A stretch of DNA of 64,000 nt from positions 682,001-746,000 of the forward strand of contig NZ_JARXVH010000003.1 in NCBI RefSeq assembly GCF_029892565.1, written 5' to 3'. This DNA comes from Streptomyces pseudovenezuelae. GTDB taxonomy: Bacteria > Actinomycetota > Actinomycetes > Streptomycetales > Streptomycetaceae. The translations under genes were made by a program, and so were the position numbers. Of this stretch, positions 45,079 through 53,936 are shown in pieces (the first letter of the stretch is position 1; each line of letters starts with the position of its first letter). The notes beneath the pieces are model-generated. The model ran no database searches and was not told where the DNA came from. It saw only the letters and a program-made list of their open reading frames with translations.

Positions 45079-45839
45079 GCTTGCTGGAGGGACAGATCGC
45101 CCTGGTCACCGGCGCGGGCGGCGGCATCGGCCGGGGCATCGCGCTGCGCTTCGCCGAAGAGGGCGCGGCGGTCGCCGTGCACTGCCGTACGGCGGTGCAG
45201 GCGGCCGAGGAAGTGGCCGCGCGCATCCGGGACTCGGGCGGCCGGACCGTCGTGCTCCAAGCCGATCTCACCGACGCGGACGCGTGCGCGCGCTTGGTCG
45301 GCGAGGCGGCCGAGTGGGGCGGCGGACGGCTGACGGCACTGGTCAACAACGCCGGCGTACAGCCCGTACAGGCGCTGCCCGGCATGACCGCCGCCGAGTG
45401 GCGGGCGGTCGTCGACGCCAACCTGTCGGGCGTGTTCGCCTGCACGCAGGCCGCCGCGGAGGTCATGCGGGGGCAGGACGGCGGGGGCTCGGTGACGCAC
45501 ATCGCGTCGATCGAGGCCCGGCAGCCGGCCCCGTTGCACGCGCACTACAGCGCCTCCAAGGCGGCCGTCGTCATGCACGCGCGTGCCGCCGCCCTGGAGT
45601 ACGGCCCGTACGGTGTCCGCGTCAACACGGTCTCGCCCGGCCTGATCGACCGGGCGGGGCTTGCGGAGTCCTGGCCGGAAGGGGTGCGGAGGTGGCTGGA
45701 CGCGGCACCGGCCGGACGCCTGGGCCGGCCCGAGGACGTGGGTGACGCCTGTGTGTTCCTGGCCTCACGGCTCGCCTCCTGGGTGACGGGCCACGACCTG
45801 GTGGTGGACGGTGGGGTGTCGGCGCGGCCCACGTGGTGA
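45075..45839 (+). CDS. short-chain dehydrogenase/reductase
   Basis: 254 residues. NAD(P)-binding TGAGGGIGRG, NNAG at VNNAGVQP, catalytic Ser in THIASIEA, Tyr and Lys in AHYSASKAA, and the C-terminal VTGHDLVVDGGVS. A classical SDR with the full catalytic set. Substrate unknown; its place as the last gene of the iron-box operon suggests it reduces an intermediate related to the acylase or acyltransferase product. ATG 45075 overlaps the cupin stop. Confidence 0.93.
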   Translation: MSLLEGQIALVTGAGGGIGRGIALRFAEEGAAVAVHCRTAVQAAEEVAARIRDSGGRTVVLQADLTDADACARLVGEAAEWGGGRLTALVNNAGVQPVQALPGMTAAEWRAVVDANLSGVFACTQAAAEVMRGQDGGGSVTHIASIEARQPAPLHAHYSASKAAVVMHARAAALEYGPYGVRVNTVSPGLIDRAGLAESWPEGVRRWLDAAPAGRLGRPEDVGDACVFLASRLASWVTGHDLVVDGGVSARPTW

Positions 45840-46035
45840 GCGCCGTCTCCGCCGGAGTCCCCGGTGAGTGTTCGTCGGCTGTCGCCCGTACGTATACGGG
45901 ACGGCGGCAAGTCCCGATACGGAGTGTGGCGTGGGGTGTGACGGTGGACGCAGTGCACGGCAAGGACGTCGAGGACTCCGCGGGTTCCGTGGCGGCCGCG
46001 GCTCCGGCGGACGCCGAAACCGCGGCCTTCAAGGG

Positions 46036-47811
46036 ATGGTGCTGCTGGGCGCCGTGCTGGTCCTGCTCGTCCTCGGCGGCGCGGGACCCGCGTCGGCCCA
46101 TGCCGCCCTCAAAGGCACCGACCCCGCCGACGGGAGCGTCCTCAAGTCGGCCCCCCGTGGCATCACTCTGACCTTCACGGAGTCCGTCGGCCTGCTCGAC
46201 GACTCCTTCCGGGTCCTGAGCCCCGACAACCGCAGGGTGCGCATCGGCGAGGCCGGGCACGGCCCCGGCGGCTCCGACACGGCCCGCGTGACGCTGCCCA
46301 AAGGGCTCGCCCAGGGCACATACGTCGTGGCGTGGCGGGTCGTGTCGGCGGACAGCCACCCGGTGTCGGGCGCGCTGACCTTCTCCATCGGCAAGGCGTC
46401 CCCGACGGCGGCCGTCGCGGATCCCGGCCCGGTCGAGGACCCCGCCACCGGCAGCCTCTACAACATCGGCCGATATCTGGCCTATCTCGCCGCGGCCCTG
46501 GTCATCGGCACCGCCGCGTTCGTCGCGCTGTGCCGCCCGTCGGACCGGACGCCGCTGCGCCGCCCGCTGGTGGTGGGCTGGTGGACTCTGGTGGGTTCCA
46601 CGATCGCCCTGCTGGTCCTGCGCGCTCCGTACGAGGCGGGTACCGGCCCAGGGACCGCCTTCGACTCCGAGGCCCTCAGCCGCACCTTCACGGGCCGTCC
46701 TGGGCTCGCTCTGGTGGCTCGCCTGGCGCTGCTTCTGGTGGCCGCCGCACTCGCCGTACGACTGCGTGGGCGTGAGACCTTCTCGCGCCCGGCGCTCGCC
46801 GCCGGTACCGCACTCGCCGTAGGCCTCGCGCTCACCTGGGCCGCCGCCGAGCACGCGTCGGCCGGTATCCAGGTGCCGGTGGCGATGGCGTCCTCGGTGC
46901 TGCACCTGCTGGCGATGGCCCTCTGGCTGGGCGGACTCACCGCCCTGCTGCTGTCCCTGTACCGCGCCTCCTCGCTGCCCGCGGCCACCGTCGCCCGCTT
47001 CTCCCGGCTCGCCTTCCTCTCGGTGACCGTCCTCGTCGTCACCGGCGTCTACCAGACCTGGCGCGGCCTCGGCTCCTGGAGCGCCTTCACGGAGACGACG
47101 TACGGCCGCCTCCTGGTCGCCAAGCTCTTCGCGGTCGTCCTGCTGCTGATGGCGGCCGGCGTCTCGCGGCGCTGGACGGCGGCCATGACGACGGCGGACG
47201 TGGACGTCGAGTCGGCCGCGGAGACGGTCGTACGGGAGAGGGTTCCGCAGCCCGTGGGCGGCCCGTCGTTGCCGTCGCCGGGGGAGCCCGACGGGGCGTC
47301 CGGGGCGCCGGCGTCCGACGCGCACCGGCGTGGGCTGCGGCGGTCCGTGCTGGCCGAAGTGGCCGTCGGTGTCGCGGTGCTGGTGATCACGACGATCCTC
47401 ACCGGCACGCTGCCGGGCCGCGCGGCGGAGGAGGCCGCGGCACAGCCCGCGACCGGTGCCGGGCTGCCCGCCGCGTCCGTCACGACGATCCCCTTCGACG
47501 TCGGCACCCCCAACGGCCAGGGCAAGGTGCAGATCACCCTCGACCCGGGCCGGGTCGGCGACAACACCGTGCAGGCCGTGGTGTTCGGCCCCGACGGCGG
47601 CATCTCCACCGTCCCCGAACTACGCCTGTCCCTCACCCTGCCCGCCCAGAAAATCGGTCCGCTCGACGCTCGCCTGACCGACCGCGGCGGATACTGGGCC
47701 AGTGACAATCTCACCGTGCCCATCGCCGGGACATGGGAGATGAAGGCCACGGTCAGGGTCTCCGAACTCGATCAGGTGAGTGCGACGAAGTCGGTGCGGA
47801 TCGTCGGCTGA
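46036..47811 (+). CDS. CopC-CopD fusion copper protein with C-terminal YtkA-like domain
   Basis: 591 residues from ATG 46036. Signal peptide VLLGAVLVLLVLGG ending ASAHA, so the mature protein begins with the copper-ligand histidine of CopC (HAALKGTDPADGSVL to DSHPVSGALTFSIG). CopD with about eight transmembrane helices follows (YLAYLAAALVIGTAAFVAL to LLVAKLFAVVLLLMAAG), then a soluble YtkA/FixH-like domain. It probably imports or handles copper. The start is unsure: ATG lies directly after AAGGG with no spacing, and a neighbouring frame has coding character just upstream (see findings). Confidence 0.85.
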   Translation: MVLLGAVLVLLVLGGAGPASAHAALKGTDPADGSVLKSAPRGITLTFTESVGLLDDSFRVLSPDNRRVRIGEAGHGPGGSDTARVTLPKGLAQGTYVVAWRVVSADSHPVSGALTFSIGKASPTAAVADPGPVEDPATGSLYNIGRYLAYLAAALVIGTAAFVALCRPSDRTPLRRPLVVGWWTLVGSTIALLVLRAPYEAGTGPGTAFDSEALSRTFTGRPGLALVARLALLLVAAALAVRLRGRETFSRPALAAGTALAVGLALTWAAAEHASAGIQVPVAMASSVLHLLAMALWLGGLTALLLSLYRASSLPAATVARFSRLAFLSVTVLVVTGVYQTWRGLGSWSAFTETTYGRLLVAKLFAVVLLLMAAGVSRRWTAAMTTADVDVESAAETVVRERVPQPVGGPSLPSPGEPDGASGAPASDAHRRGLRRSVLAEVAVGVAVLVITTILTGTLPGRAAEEAAAQPATGAGLPAASVTTIPFDVGTPNGQGKVQITLDPGRVGDNTVQAVVFGPDGGISTVPELRLSLTLPAQKIGPLDARLTDRGGYWASDNLTVPIAGTWEMKATVRVSELDQVSATKSVRIVG

Positions 47812-48063
47812 CCGACGGTTGTTCGTCGGTTGGTGGCGGTTTCGTCGGCAATGGCACCCGCTCCTGTTCGAGGGCTCGGACGAAACGATCACCGTTGTGT
47901 CGGTCACGTTTCCACAAAGGTGGACGTGACCCCTTGACCCATGACCGGATATGGGGCTGTTATTACCGCCACGATGTTCGGTCGAGTTGGTTTCTGGTCG
48001 GTTTCGACTTTTTTTCGACGCGGCAGTATCTCCGAGACCGAACCCAGCCCTCAGGAGCCGTTG
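47812..48063. other. intergenic region with 30-base hairpin and sugar-transporter promoter
   Basis: 252 bases without a gene. GGTCACGT...ACGTGACC forms an 8-bp-arm palindrome at 47902-47931 whose interior also pairs (CCAC/GTGG). TTGACC at 47934-47939 is a possible -35 for the ABC operon, with a weak TGTTAT at 47958-47963 as -10. Confidence 0.5.
47902..47931. promoter_or_regulatory. 30-bp palindrome beside the -35 of the sugar ABC operon
   Basis: GGTCACGT-TTCCACAAAGGTGG-ACGTGACC, with inner pairing. It ends two bases before a TTGACC hexamer and has no T run, so an operator for a LacI- or ROK-type sugar regulator is more likely than a terminator. No such regulator is encoded nearby. Confidence 0.5.
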
Positions 48064-49377
48064 ATGCGTGACCTCTCCCCCTCGGGTCTCTCTCTCACTG
48101 GTCCAAGTCGCCGTGGTGTGTTGCGCGGTGTCGGCGGTGCCGCCCTGCTCGGCGCCGGCATCCCGCTGCTCAGCGCCTGTGGCGACAGCGGGTCGTCCTC
48201 CGACCCCAAGACCGTCACCCTCGGCTCCAACGCGTCCGACGCGGTGCCGAAGAAGGCCTTCGCGAGCGTCTACGCGGACTTCAAGAAGACGTCCGGTATC
48301 ACCGTCAAGGTCAACACGAAGGACCACAACACCTTCCAGGAGCAGATCAACTCCTACCTGCAGGGGACCCCGGACGACGTCTTCAACTGGTTCGCCGGGT
48401 ACCGCATGCAGTTCTTCGCGGCCAAGAGGCTCGCCACGCCGATCGACGACGTGTGGGCGAAGATCGGGGACAACTTCCCCGACGCCATGAAGAAGCTCAG
48501 CAAGGGCGAGGACGGCAAGTACTACTTCGTGCCGCTGACCACGTACCCCTGGGCGGTCTTCTACCGCAAGAGCGTCTTCGCGGACAAGGGCTACACCGTC
48601 CCCACCACGTGGGACGAACTGGTCGCCCTGTGCAAGAAGATGAAGAGCGACGGCCTGGTTCCGATCGCCTTCGGCGACAAGGACGCGTGGCCCGCGATGG
48701 GCACGTTCGACCAGATCAACTTCCGCCTCAACGGGTACGACTTCCACGTCGACCTGATGGGCGGCAAGGCCGAGTGGACCGACCCCAAGGTGAAGGCCGT
48801 CTTCGACCACTGGGCCGAACTGCTCCCCTACCACCAGGACGGCTTCATGGGCCGCACCTGGCAGGACGCGGCGCAGGGACTGGTGGCCAAGAAGTCCGGC
48901 ATGTACCTCCTGGGCTCCTTCGTGGCCCAGCAGTTCACCAACAAGGCCGACCTGGACGACCTCGACTTCTTCGCTTTCCCGGAGATCAACTCCGCGTACG
49001 GCCAGGACACCGTCGAGGCGCCGACCGACGGCTTCATGGTCAGCAAGAGCCCGAAGAACAAGGACGGCGTCGCCAAGCTCCTGGAGTACCTGGGCAGCCC
49101 GGCCGCCGAGGAGATGTACCTCAAGACCGACCCGAGCGTGGTGGCCGCGTCCAACAAGGCCGACACCTCCGCCTACTCGGCGCTGCAGAAGAAGGCGTTC
49201 GAGATGATCGGCAACGCCAAGACCCTGACCCAGTTCATGGACCGTGACAGCCGTCCGGACTTCACCTCGACGGTGATGCAGCCGGCGCTGCAGAAGTTCC
49301 TCCAGAACCCCAAGGGCATCGACAATCTGCTGACCTCGATCGAGCGCCAGAAGAAGACGATCTTCGCCACCTCATGA
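48064..49377 (+). CDS. ABC sugar transporter, substrate-binding lipoprotein
   Basis: 437 residues; ATG 48064 with CAGGAG upstream. Twin-arginine-like SRRGVLRG signal and lipobox LLSAC (Cys39), so it is a membrane-anchored solute-binding protein of the SBP_bac_1 (family 1) group: NTFQEQINSYLQGTPDDVFNWFAGY, YYFVPLTTYPWAVFYRKSVF, MGTFDQINFRLNGYDF and AWPAMG. It feeds the two permeases that follow with 4-base overlaps. The next gene is a broken alpha-galactosidase, which suggests that the substrate is an alpha-galactoside (inference). No ATPase gene is present; Streptomyces often uses the shared MsiK. Confidence 0.93.
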   Translation: MRDLSPSGLSLTGPSRRGVLRGVGGAALLGAGIPLLSACGDSGSSSDPKTVTLGSNASDAVPKKAFASVYADFKKTSGITVKVNTKDHNTFQEQINSYLQGTPDDVFNWFAGYRMQFFAAKRLATPIDDVWAKIGDNFPDAMKKLSKGEDGKYYFVPLTTYPWAVFYRKSVFADKGYTVPTTWDELVALCKKMKSDGLVPIAFGDKDAWPAMGTFDQINFRLNGYDFHVDLMGGKAEWTDPKVKAVFDHWAELLPYHQDGFMGRTWQDAAQGLVAKKSGMYLLGSFVAQQFTNKADLDDLDFFAFPEINSAYGQDTVEAPTDGFMVSKSPKNKDGVAKLLEYLGSPAAEEMYLKTDPSVVAASNKADTSAYSALQKKAFEMIGNAKTLTQFMDRDSRPDFTSTVMQPALQKFLQNPKGIDNLLTSIERQKKTIFATS

Positions 49378-50354
49378 GCGCCGACATCACCACGAAGACC
49401 CCGGAGGCAGCCGCCGAGCCGCCTCCGGGGCCCGCGCCTGTCGACAAGCGGGTCCCGCGGGGCCATCAGCGCCTGCTGACCCGCCGTGACCGCGTCGCGC
49501 TCGCCTTCATGGCGGGCGTGCCGACGATCCTGCACGTCGCCCTCGTCTGGGTGACCGCCCTCGCCTCGATCCTCCTGGCCTTCACCACCTGGGACGGCAT
49601 CGGCTTCGACTCCATCCAGTGGGTCGGGCTCCAGAACTTCCGGGAACTGTTCACCAACAACCCGCAGTTCTGGCCGGCCCTCCAGCACAACGTCATCTGG
49701 TTCGTCGCGCTGATCCTGATCCCGACCCCGTTCGGGCTCTTCCTGGCCATGCAGCTGGACAAGAACATCCGCTTCAGCCGCGTCTACCAGACCGCGTTCT
49801 TCCTGCCGGTCGTGGTCTCGCTGGCGGTCACCGGATTCGTCTGGCAGCTCATCTACAATCCCGACACCGGCCTGATCAACAGCGTCATCGGGGCCAACAA
49901 GCCCGGCCACTACATCGACTGGATCGGCGACCCCAAGCTCAACCTGTGGGCCGTACTGATCGCCGCCTCCTGGCGGCACACCGGGTACATGATGATCCTG
50001 TACCTGGCCGGTCTGAAGGGCGTTGACCCCTCCCTGCGGGAGGCCTCCGCGCTGGACGGCGCGAACGAGTGGCAGACCTTCAAGAGCGTCATCTTCCCGA
50101 CGCTGCGGCCCACCAACACGGTCGTCCTGGTCGTCACCATCATCGAGTCGCTGCGCGCCTTCGACCTGGTCTACGTCTTCAACAAGGGCGCCCAGGGCAC
50201 CGAGTTGCTGTCGATCCTGATCACCAACAACATCATCGGCGAGTCCAGCCGCATCGGTTACGGCTCGGCGATCGCGGTCGTCCTGCTGGTCATCTCGCTC
50301 GTCGTGATCATCCCGTACCTGATCACGACCTTCCGGAAGGAGCGGAGCGGATGA
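49374..50354 (+). CDS. ABC sugar transporter permease 1 (MalF/UgpA type)
   Basis: 326 residues, six transmembrane helices, from FMAGVPTILHVALVWVTALASILLAF. The EAA loop is EASALDGANEWQTFKSVIFPTLRPT, which docks the ATPase. Overlaps the binding-protein gene and the next permease by 4 bases each (ATGA). Confidence 0.95.
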   Translation: MSADITTKTPEAAAEPPPGPAPVDKRVPRGHQRLLTRRDRVALAFMAGVPTILHVALVWVTALASILLAFTTWDGIGFDSIQWVGLQNFRELFTNNPQFWPALQHNVIWFVALILIPTPFGLFLAMQLDKNIRFSRVYQTAFFLPVVVSLAVTGFVWQLIYNPDTGLINSVIGANKPGHYIDWIGDPKLNLWAVLIAASWRHTGYMMILYLAGLKGVDPSLREASALDGANEWQTFKSVIFPTLRPTNTVVLVVTIIESLRAFDLVYVFNKGAQGTELLSILITNNIIGESSRIGYGSAIAVVLLVISLVVIIPYLITTFRKERSG

Positions 50355-51244
50355 GCACCACCACCGTCGCGCTCAACGAGAAGCAGCGCACCCCCCTGCG
50401 CCCGGCCAGGGTCCTGCTCCACGTGTTCCTCGTCGTCACGTCGCTGGTCTGGCTCGCCCCGCTGCTGTGGGCGGTCTACGCGGCCCTGCGGCCGTACTCC
50501 GAGACCAGCGACAAGGGGTACGTCTCCTGGCCGGACACGCTGAACTTCGACAACTTCAAGAACGCGTTCCAGCAGTCCGACATGACGCACTACTTCGTCA
50601 ACACGCTGATCATCGCGGTGCCCGCCGTGGTGCTCACGCTGCTGCTGTCGTCGATGGTCGCGTTCTACGTCAGCCGCTTCGACTTCCGGCTCAACATCTT
50701 CCTGCTGCTGGTCTTCACGGCCGGCAACCTGCTGCCGCAGCAGGTCATCATCACCCCGCTGTACCGCATGTACCTGCTGATCGACCTGCCGGGCGTCACG
50801 GCCAGCGGCAAGCTCTACGACTCCGCGCTCGGCCTGGTCCTCATCCACGTGGCGTTCCAGTCCGGGTTCTGCGCCTTCGTGCTCAGCAACTACATGCGGA
50901 TGCTGCCGCACGAGCTGACCGAGGCGGCGCTGGTCGACGGGGCGTCGGTGTGGCGGATGTACTGGCAGATCGTGCTGCCGCTGTGCAAGCCGGCGATGGC
51001 GGCCCTGGGGACGTTGCTGTCCATCTGGATCTACAACGACTTCTTCTGGGCCATCGTGCTGATCTCGACCGGTGAGAACATGCCGATCACCTCGGCCCTG
51101 AACAACCTCTCCGGCCAGTACTTCACCGACCCCAACCTGGTCGCCGCCGGCGCCCTGCTCACCGCGATCCCCACGCTGATCGTGTACTTCGTGCTGCAGC
51201 GGCAGTTCGTCAGCGGTCTGACGCTCGGCGCCAACAAGGGCTGA
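50351..51244 (+). CDS. ABC sugar transporter permease 2 (MalG/UgpE type)
   Basis: 297 residues with six helices and the EAA loop TEAALVDGASVWRMYWQIVLPLCKPA. It pairs with the preceding permease to form the channel. The C-terminal FVSGLTLGANKG is typical of the family. The alpha-galactosidase remnant starts 49 bases downstream. Confidence 0.95.
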   Translation: MSTTTVALNEKQRTPLRPARVLLHVFLVVTSLVWLAPLLWAVYAALRPYSETSDKGYVSWPDTLNFDNFKNAFQQSDMTHYFVNTLIIAVPAVVLTLLLSSMVAFYVSRFDFRLNIFLLLVFTAGNLLPQQVIITPLYRMYLLIDLPGVTASGKLYDSALGLVLIHVAFQSGFCAFVLSNYMRMLPHELTEAALVDGASVWRMYWQIVLPLCKPAMAALGTLLSIWIYNDFFWAIVLISTGENMPITSALNNLSGQYFTDPNLVAAGALLTAIPTLIVYFVLQRQFVSGLTLGANKG

Positions 51245-51293
51245 CGGACCCTCAGTGACAAGCGCTGTCGGCCCCTTTGTGAAAGAGACCCCC

Positions 51294-51796
51294 GTGCACC
51301 GCCCCTTCACCCCCGTCGCCTCCGTCCTCGTGGACCCGGTCAACGCCCGTGTCCACGAGGAGGGTTGGCAGTCCTGGAGCCCCAGCGGCGACTACGCCCT
51401 CGGCGACAAGCCGTACCGCCCGGCCACCGACAACTGGGCCACGGTCTGCTACCGCCCCGGCCACACCGTCCCCGAGGGCACCTTCCAGGGCGAGGGCCTG
51501 CTGGCGCTCGACCCGGGCGACGGCTCCCCGGTCCGCCTGTGGGCCGCGCAGGACCCCACGCGCGAGGTCCCCTCGATCCGCCTCGACGTGACGGACGGGC
51601 ACGCGGAGATCAGCGCGAACGGCCCGGTGAAGGAGTGGGCCTGATGGCCCGCCCGGCCGTGGAGACCCGCGAGCGCTGGGCGGCCCACGTCGAGGCGACC
51701 GGCGGCCTGATGGCGTCGAGCGACCGCCTGCTCTCCCTGGACGAGTGGGGCGTGTCGACGACCCGCCGCCTGCTGTCGGGGCCCGGCGGGGCCTGA
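51294..51796 (+). pseudogene. GH36-type alpha-galactosidase with internal deletion
   Basis: Two pieces of one gene remain. The first (from GTG 51294, RPFTPVASVLVDPVNARVHEEGWQSWSPSGDYALGDKPYRP to EISANGPVKEW) is the N-terminal domain of actinobacterial alpha-galactosidases. Right after it, from about 51641 in another frame, comes the normal C terminus (LMARPAVETRERWAAHVEATGGLMASSDRLLSLDEWGVSTTRRLL). The whole catalytic barrel between them, roughly 300 codons with its two catalytic aspartates, is missing and the junction is out of frame (TGA at 51642-51644). The transporter upstream is intact, so loss is probably recent. A sequencing or assembly collapse is an alternative. Confidence 0.8.
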
Positions 51797-51800
51797 CCGG

Positions 51801-52145
51801 CTAGAGGCGCAGCAGCCGCTGGATGAGCTCCCGGTACTGCCGCAGCGCGAGGTGGAGTTCGGCGGTCTGGTTCTCGGGGTCCTGCCCCTGCCAGCTCTCG
51901 CGGAGCGCCTGCCGCTGTTCGGCGAGGACGGCCGTCAGCTGTGCGGTGGCTTCGTCGAAGGCACCCTCGGCCTCCTCCAGCGACTCGTGCGGGGCGTCGG
52001 GGAAGGTGTTGAGGGCCCGGCCCAGCCGCTGCACGATCTTCTCCCGCTCACCCGGCGGGAACAGTGGTGCCGGGCCCGAGGTACGGCGTCCCGATACACC
52101 GCGGGGCTGGTCCGAGGGCTGTTGGGCGCGTGTCTGGTCGTACAT
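51801..52145 (-). CDS. hypothetical helical protein
   Basis: 114 residues from ATG 52145. A polar N terminus (DQTRAQQPSDQPRG) is followed by helical, charged sequence: FPPGEREKIVQRLGRALNTFPDAPHESLEEAEGAFDEATAQLTAVLAEQRQALRESWQ and LALRQYRELIQRLLRL. No motif recognised. It converges with the alpha-galactosidase remnant. Confidence 0.75.
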   Translation of the reverse strand: MYDQTRAQQPSDQPRGVSGRRTSGPAPLFPPGEREKIVQRLGRALNTFPDAPHESLEEAEGAFDEATAQLTAVLAEQRQALRESWQGQDPENQTAELHLALRQYRELIQRLLRL

Positions 52146-52404
52146 CGTCGAGTACCGCTTTCCTGTCTGTCGGGCCCGCGCCGCCGCGAAGGCGCCGTCG
52201 AACGGACACGGTTGTTACACGGGCGGGAGTACGGTGGAGGGGATCAGGGCTTTTCGTATGCCGGAACTCGGACCGGCTCCAGGCCGTCGTTTCGGGGCCT
52301 GAGCGAGTCCGCCGGAGCGTTTCTTCCGTAGTACGCCACCCGTCCTCACAGGGGCAGCCCGTGACCCCGGCCGCGCCATTCGCATCCAGGCCGAGGAGCC
52401 ACGC
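52146..52404. other. intergenic region before the desaturase
   Basis: 259 bases between divergent genes. No gene seen. GAGGAG at 52393-52398 is the ribosome-binding site for the desaturase. A SigB-like pair (GTTGTT near 52210 and GGAGTAC near 52226) is too weak to claim. Confidence 0.35.
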
Positions 52405-53406
52405 ATGCCGCTCAGTTCCCTCACCCCGACGACGGCCGCACCGGAGGATCCGGTCCCGTCGTCCCAGGGTTACGACGGGACGTCCCCCTTCCCGTCGGAC
52501 GGCCCGGCACCCCCGCGCGACGGCGCCGCGCGGATCTACGTGACGATCACCGCGGTGATCGTCGTGCTGCCGTTCGTGGCGATCGGCCTCGCCGGCTGGT
52601 TGCTGTGGGGCAGTCTCATCCATCCCGTCGACATCGCCTTGGCGGTCGTCCTCTACACGGTCACATGCCTCGGCGTCACGGTCGGCTTCCACCGCGGTCT
52701 GACCCACGGCGGTTACCGGGCCGTCCGCCCGGTGCGCATAGCGCTCGCGGTGGCCGGTTCGATGAGCTTCCAGGGCGACGTCATCGGCTGGGTCGCCACC
52801 CACCGCCGCCACCACGCCTTCACCGACCGCCCCGGCGACCCGCACTCCCCGTACCGCTACGGCACCCATCTCTCCGGCCAGTTGCGCGGACTGCTGCACG
52901 CGCACGTGGGCTGGCTGTTCCGCAACGACCGGACACCGGCCGAGCGCTACGCCCCCGACCTGCTGGCCGACCCGGACATCAGGGCCGTCTCCCGCGCCTT
53001 CCCGCTCCTGTGCCTGGCCACGCTCGCGTTGCCGTTCGGGCTGGGCTGGGCGATCGGCGGCAGCTGGCTGTACGGCGTAACGGCCTTGCTGTGGGCGGGA
53101 CTTGTCCGCATCGCGCTGCTCCACCACGTCACCTGGAGCGTCAACTCGCTGTGCCACATGATCGGCGAGCGCCCGTTTCGCACCAGGCGCCACGACCGGG
53201 CCACCAACCTGTGGCCGCTCGCCCTGCTCTCCTTCGGCGAGAGCTGGCACAACCTCCACCACGCCGACCCCACCAGTGCCCGGCACGGCGTCGACCGAGG
53301 TCAGATCGACCTCTCGGCCGAGGTCATCCGCCTCTTCGAACGCCTCGGCTGGGTGCACGACGTGCGCTGGCCGACCCCGGACCGCGTGGCCGCCCGCCGC
53401 ACCTGA
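52405..53406 (+). CDS. acyl-CoA/fatty-acid desaturase, membrane diiron type
   Basis: 333 residues. Membrane desaturase of the stearoyl-CoA delta-9 type with its three histidine boxes: HRGLTH (about 96), HRRHH (about 133) and HNLHH (about 282), between transmembrane pairs starting TITAVIVVLPFVAIGLAGWLLW. It should put a double bond into an acyl chain using O2 and an electron donor. ATG 52405 has GAGGAG at good distance. It is followed in the same direction by the first DUF5994 gene. Confidence 0.94.
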   Translation: MPLSSLTPTTAAPEDPVPSSQGYDGTSPFPSDGPAPPRDGAARIYVTITAVIVVLPFVAIGLAGWLLWGSLIHPVDIALAVVLYTVTCLGVTVGFHRGLTHGGYRAVRPVRIALAVAGSMSFQGDVIGWVATHRRHHAFTDRPGDPHSPYRYGTHLSGQLRGLLHAHVGWLFRNDRTPAERYAPDLLADPDIRAVSRAFPLLCLATLALPFGLGWAIGGSWLYGVTALLWAGLVRIALLHHVTWSVNSLCHMIGERPFRTRRHDRATNLWPLALLSFGESWHNLHHADPTSARHGVDRGQIDLSAEVIRLFERLGWVHDVRWPTPDRVAARRT

Positions 53407-53448
53407 CGTCGACCACCCCTCTCCGCAAGGCAGTTGACAGGAGCACTC

Positions 53449-53847
53449 ATGACCACCGCACTGCAACCCCCGCTTCCCTCCCATCCTGTCCTGCGCCTGC
53501 GACTGGCCGCCCACAGCGGCATGCCCCGCCCCATCGACGGAGCCTGGTGGCCCCGCTCCTACGACCTGCTCACCGAACTCCCCAAGCTGCTGGCCGGGTT
53601 GCCGCGCAAGTGGGGCCACATCACCAGCGTCACCGTCAACGGCGCCACGTGGTCCGAGGTGCCCGGCCGCATGCTCGTCTCCAACCAGCCCGTACAACTC
53701 CACCGAAGCCTCGCCACCTCCGCCGCCCACACCATCGTCCTGCTCGCCCCCGGCCGAGGCCGCTGGGACCTGCTGGTGGTACCCCCCGATACGACCGCCG
53801 AGGAGGCGGAACCGTTGATGGAGGCGGCTGCGGCCGATCACGTGTGA
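53449..53847 (+). CDS. DUF5994 family protein (copy 1)
   Basis: 132 residues; ATG 53449 after ACAGGAG. Characteristic DGAWWPRSYDLLTELPKLLAGLP, GHITSVTVNGATWSEVPGRM and GRWDLLVVPPDTTAEEAEPLM. No function is known for the family. It is 42 bases downstream of the desaturase and probably co-transcribed. Two further paralogues lie within 2 kb. Confidence 0.85.
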   Translation: MTTALQPPLPSHPVLRLRLAAHSGMPRPIDGAWWPRSYDLLTELPKLLAGLPRKWGHITSVTVNGATWSEVPGRMLVSNQPVQLHRSLATSAAHTIVLLAPGRGRWDLLVVPPDTTAEEAEPLMEAAAADHV

Positions 53848-53936
53848 GCGGATCGGCTGGTGGAGCTGGTCGAGGTGTGGCGGGGGCAGTTGGGCCTGGG
53901 GCTGGACCCCGTGCGGCCGGATCCCGAGCGGCTGGA

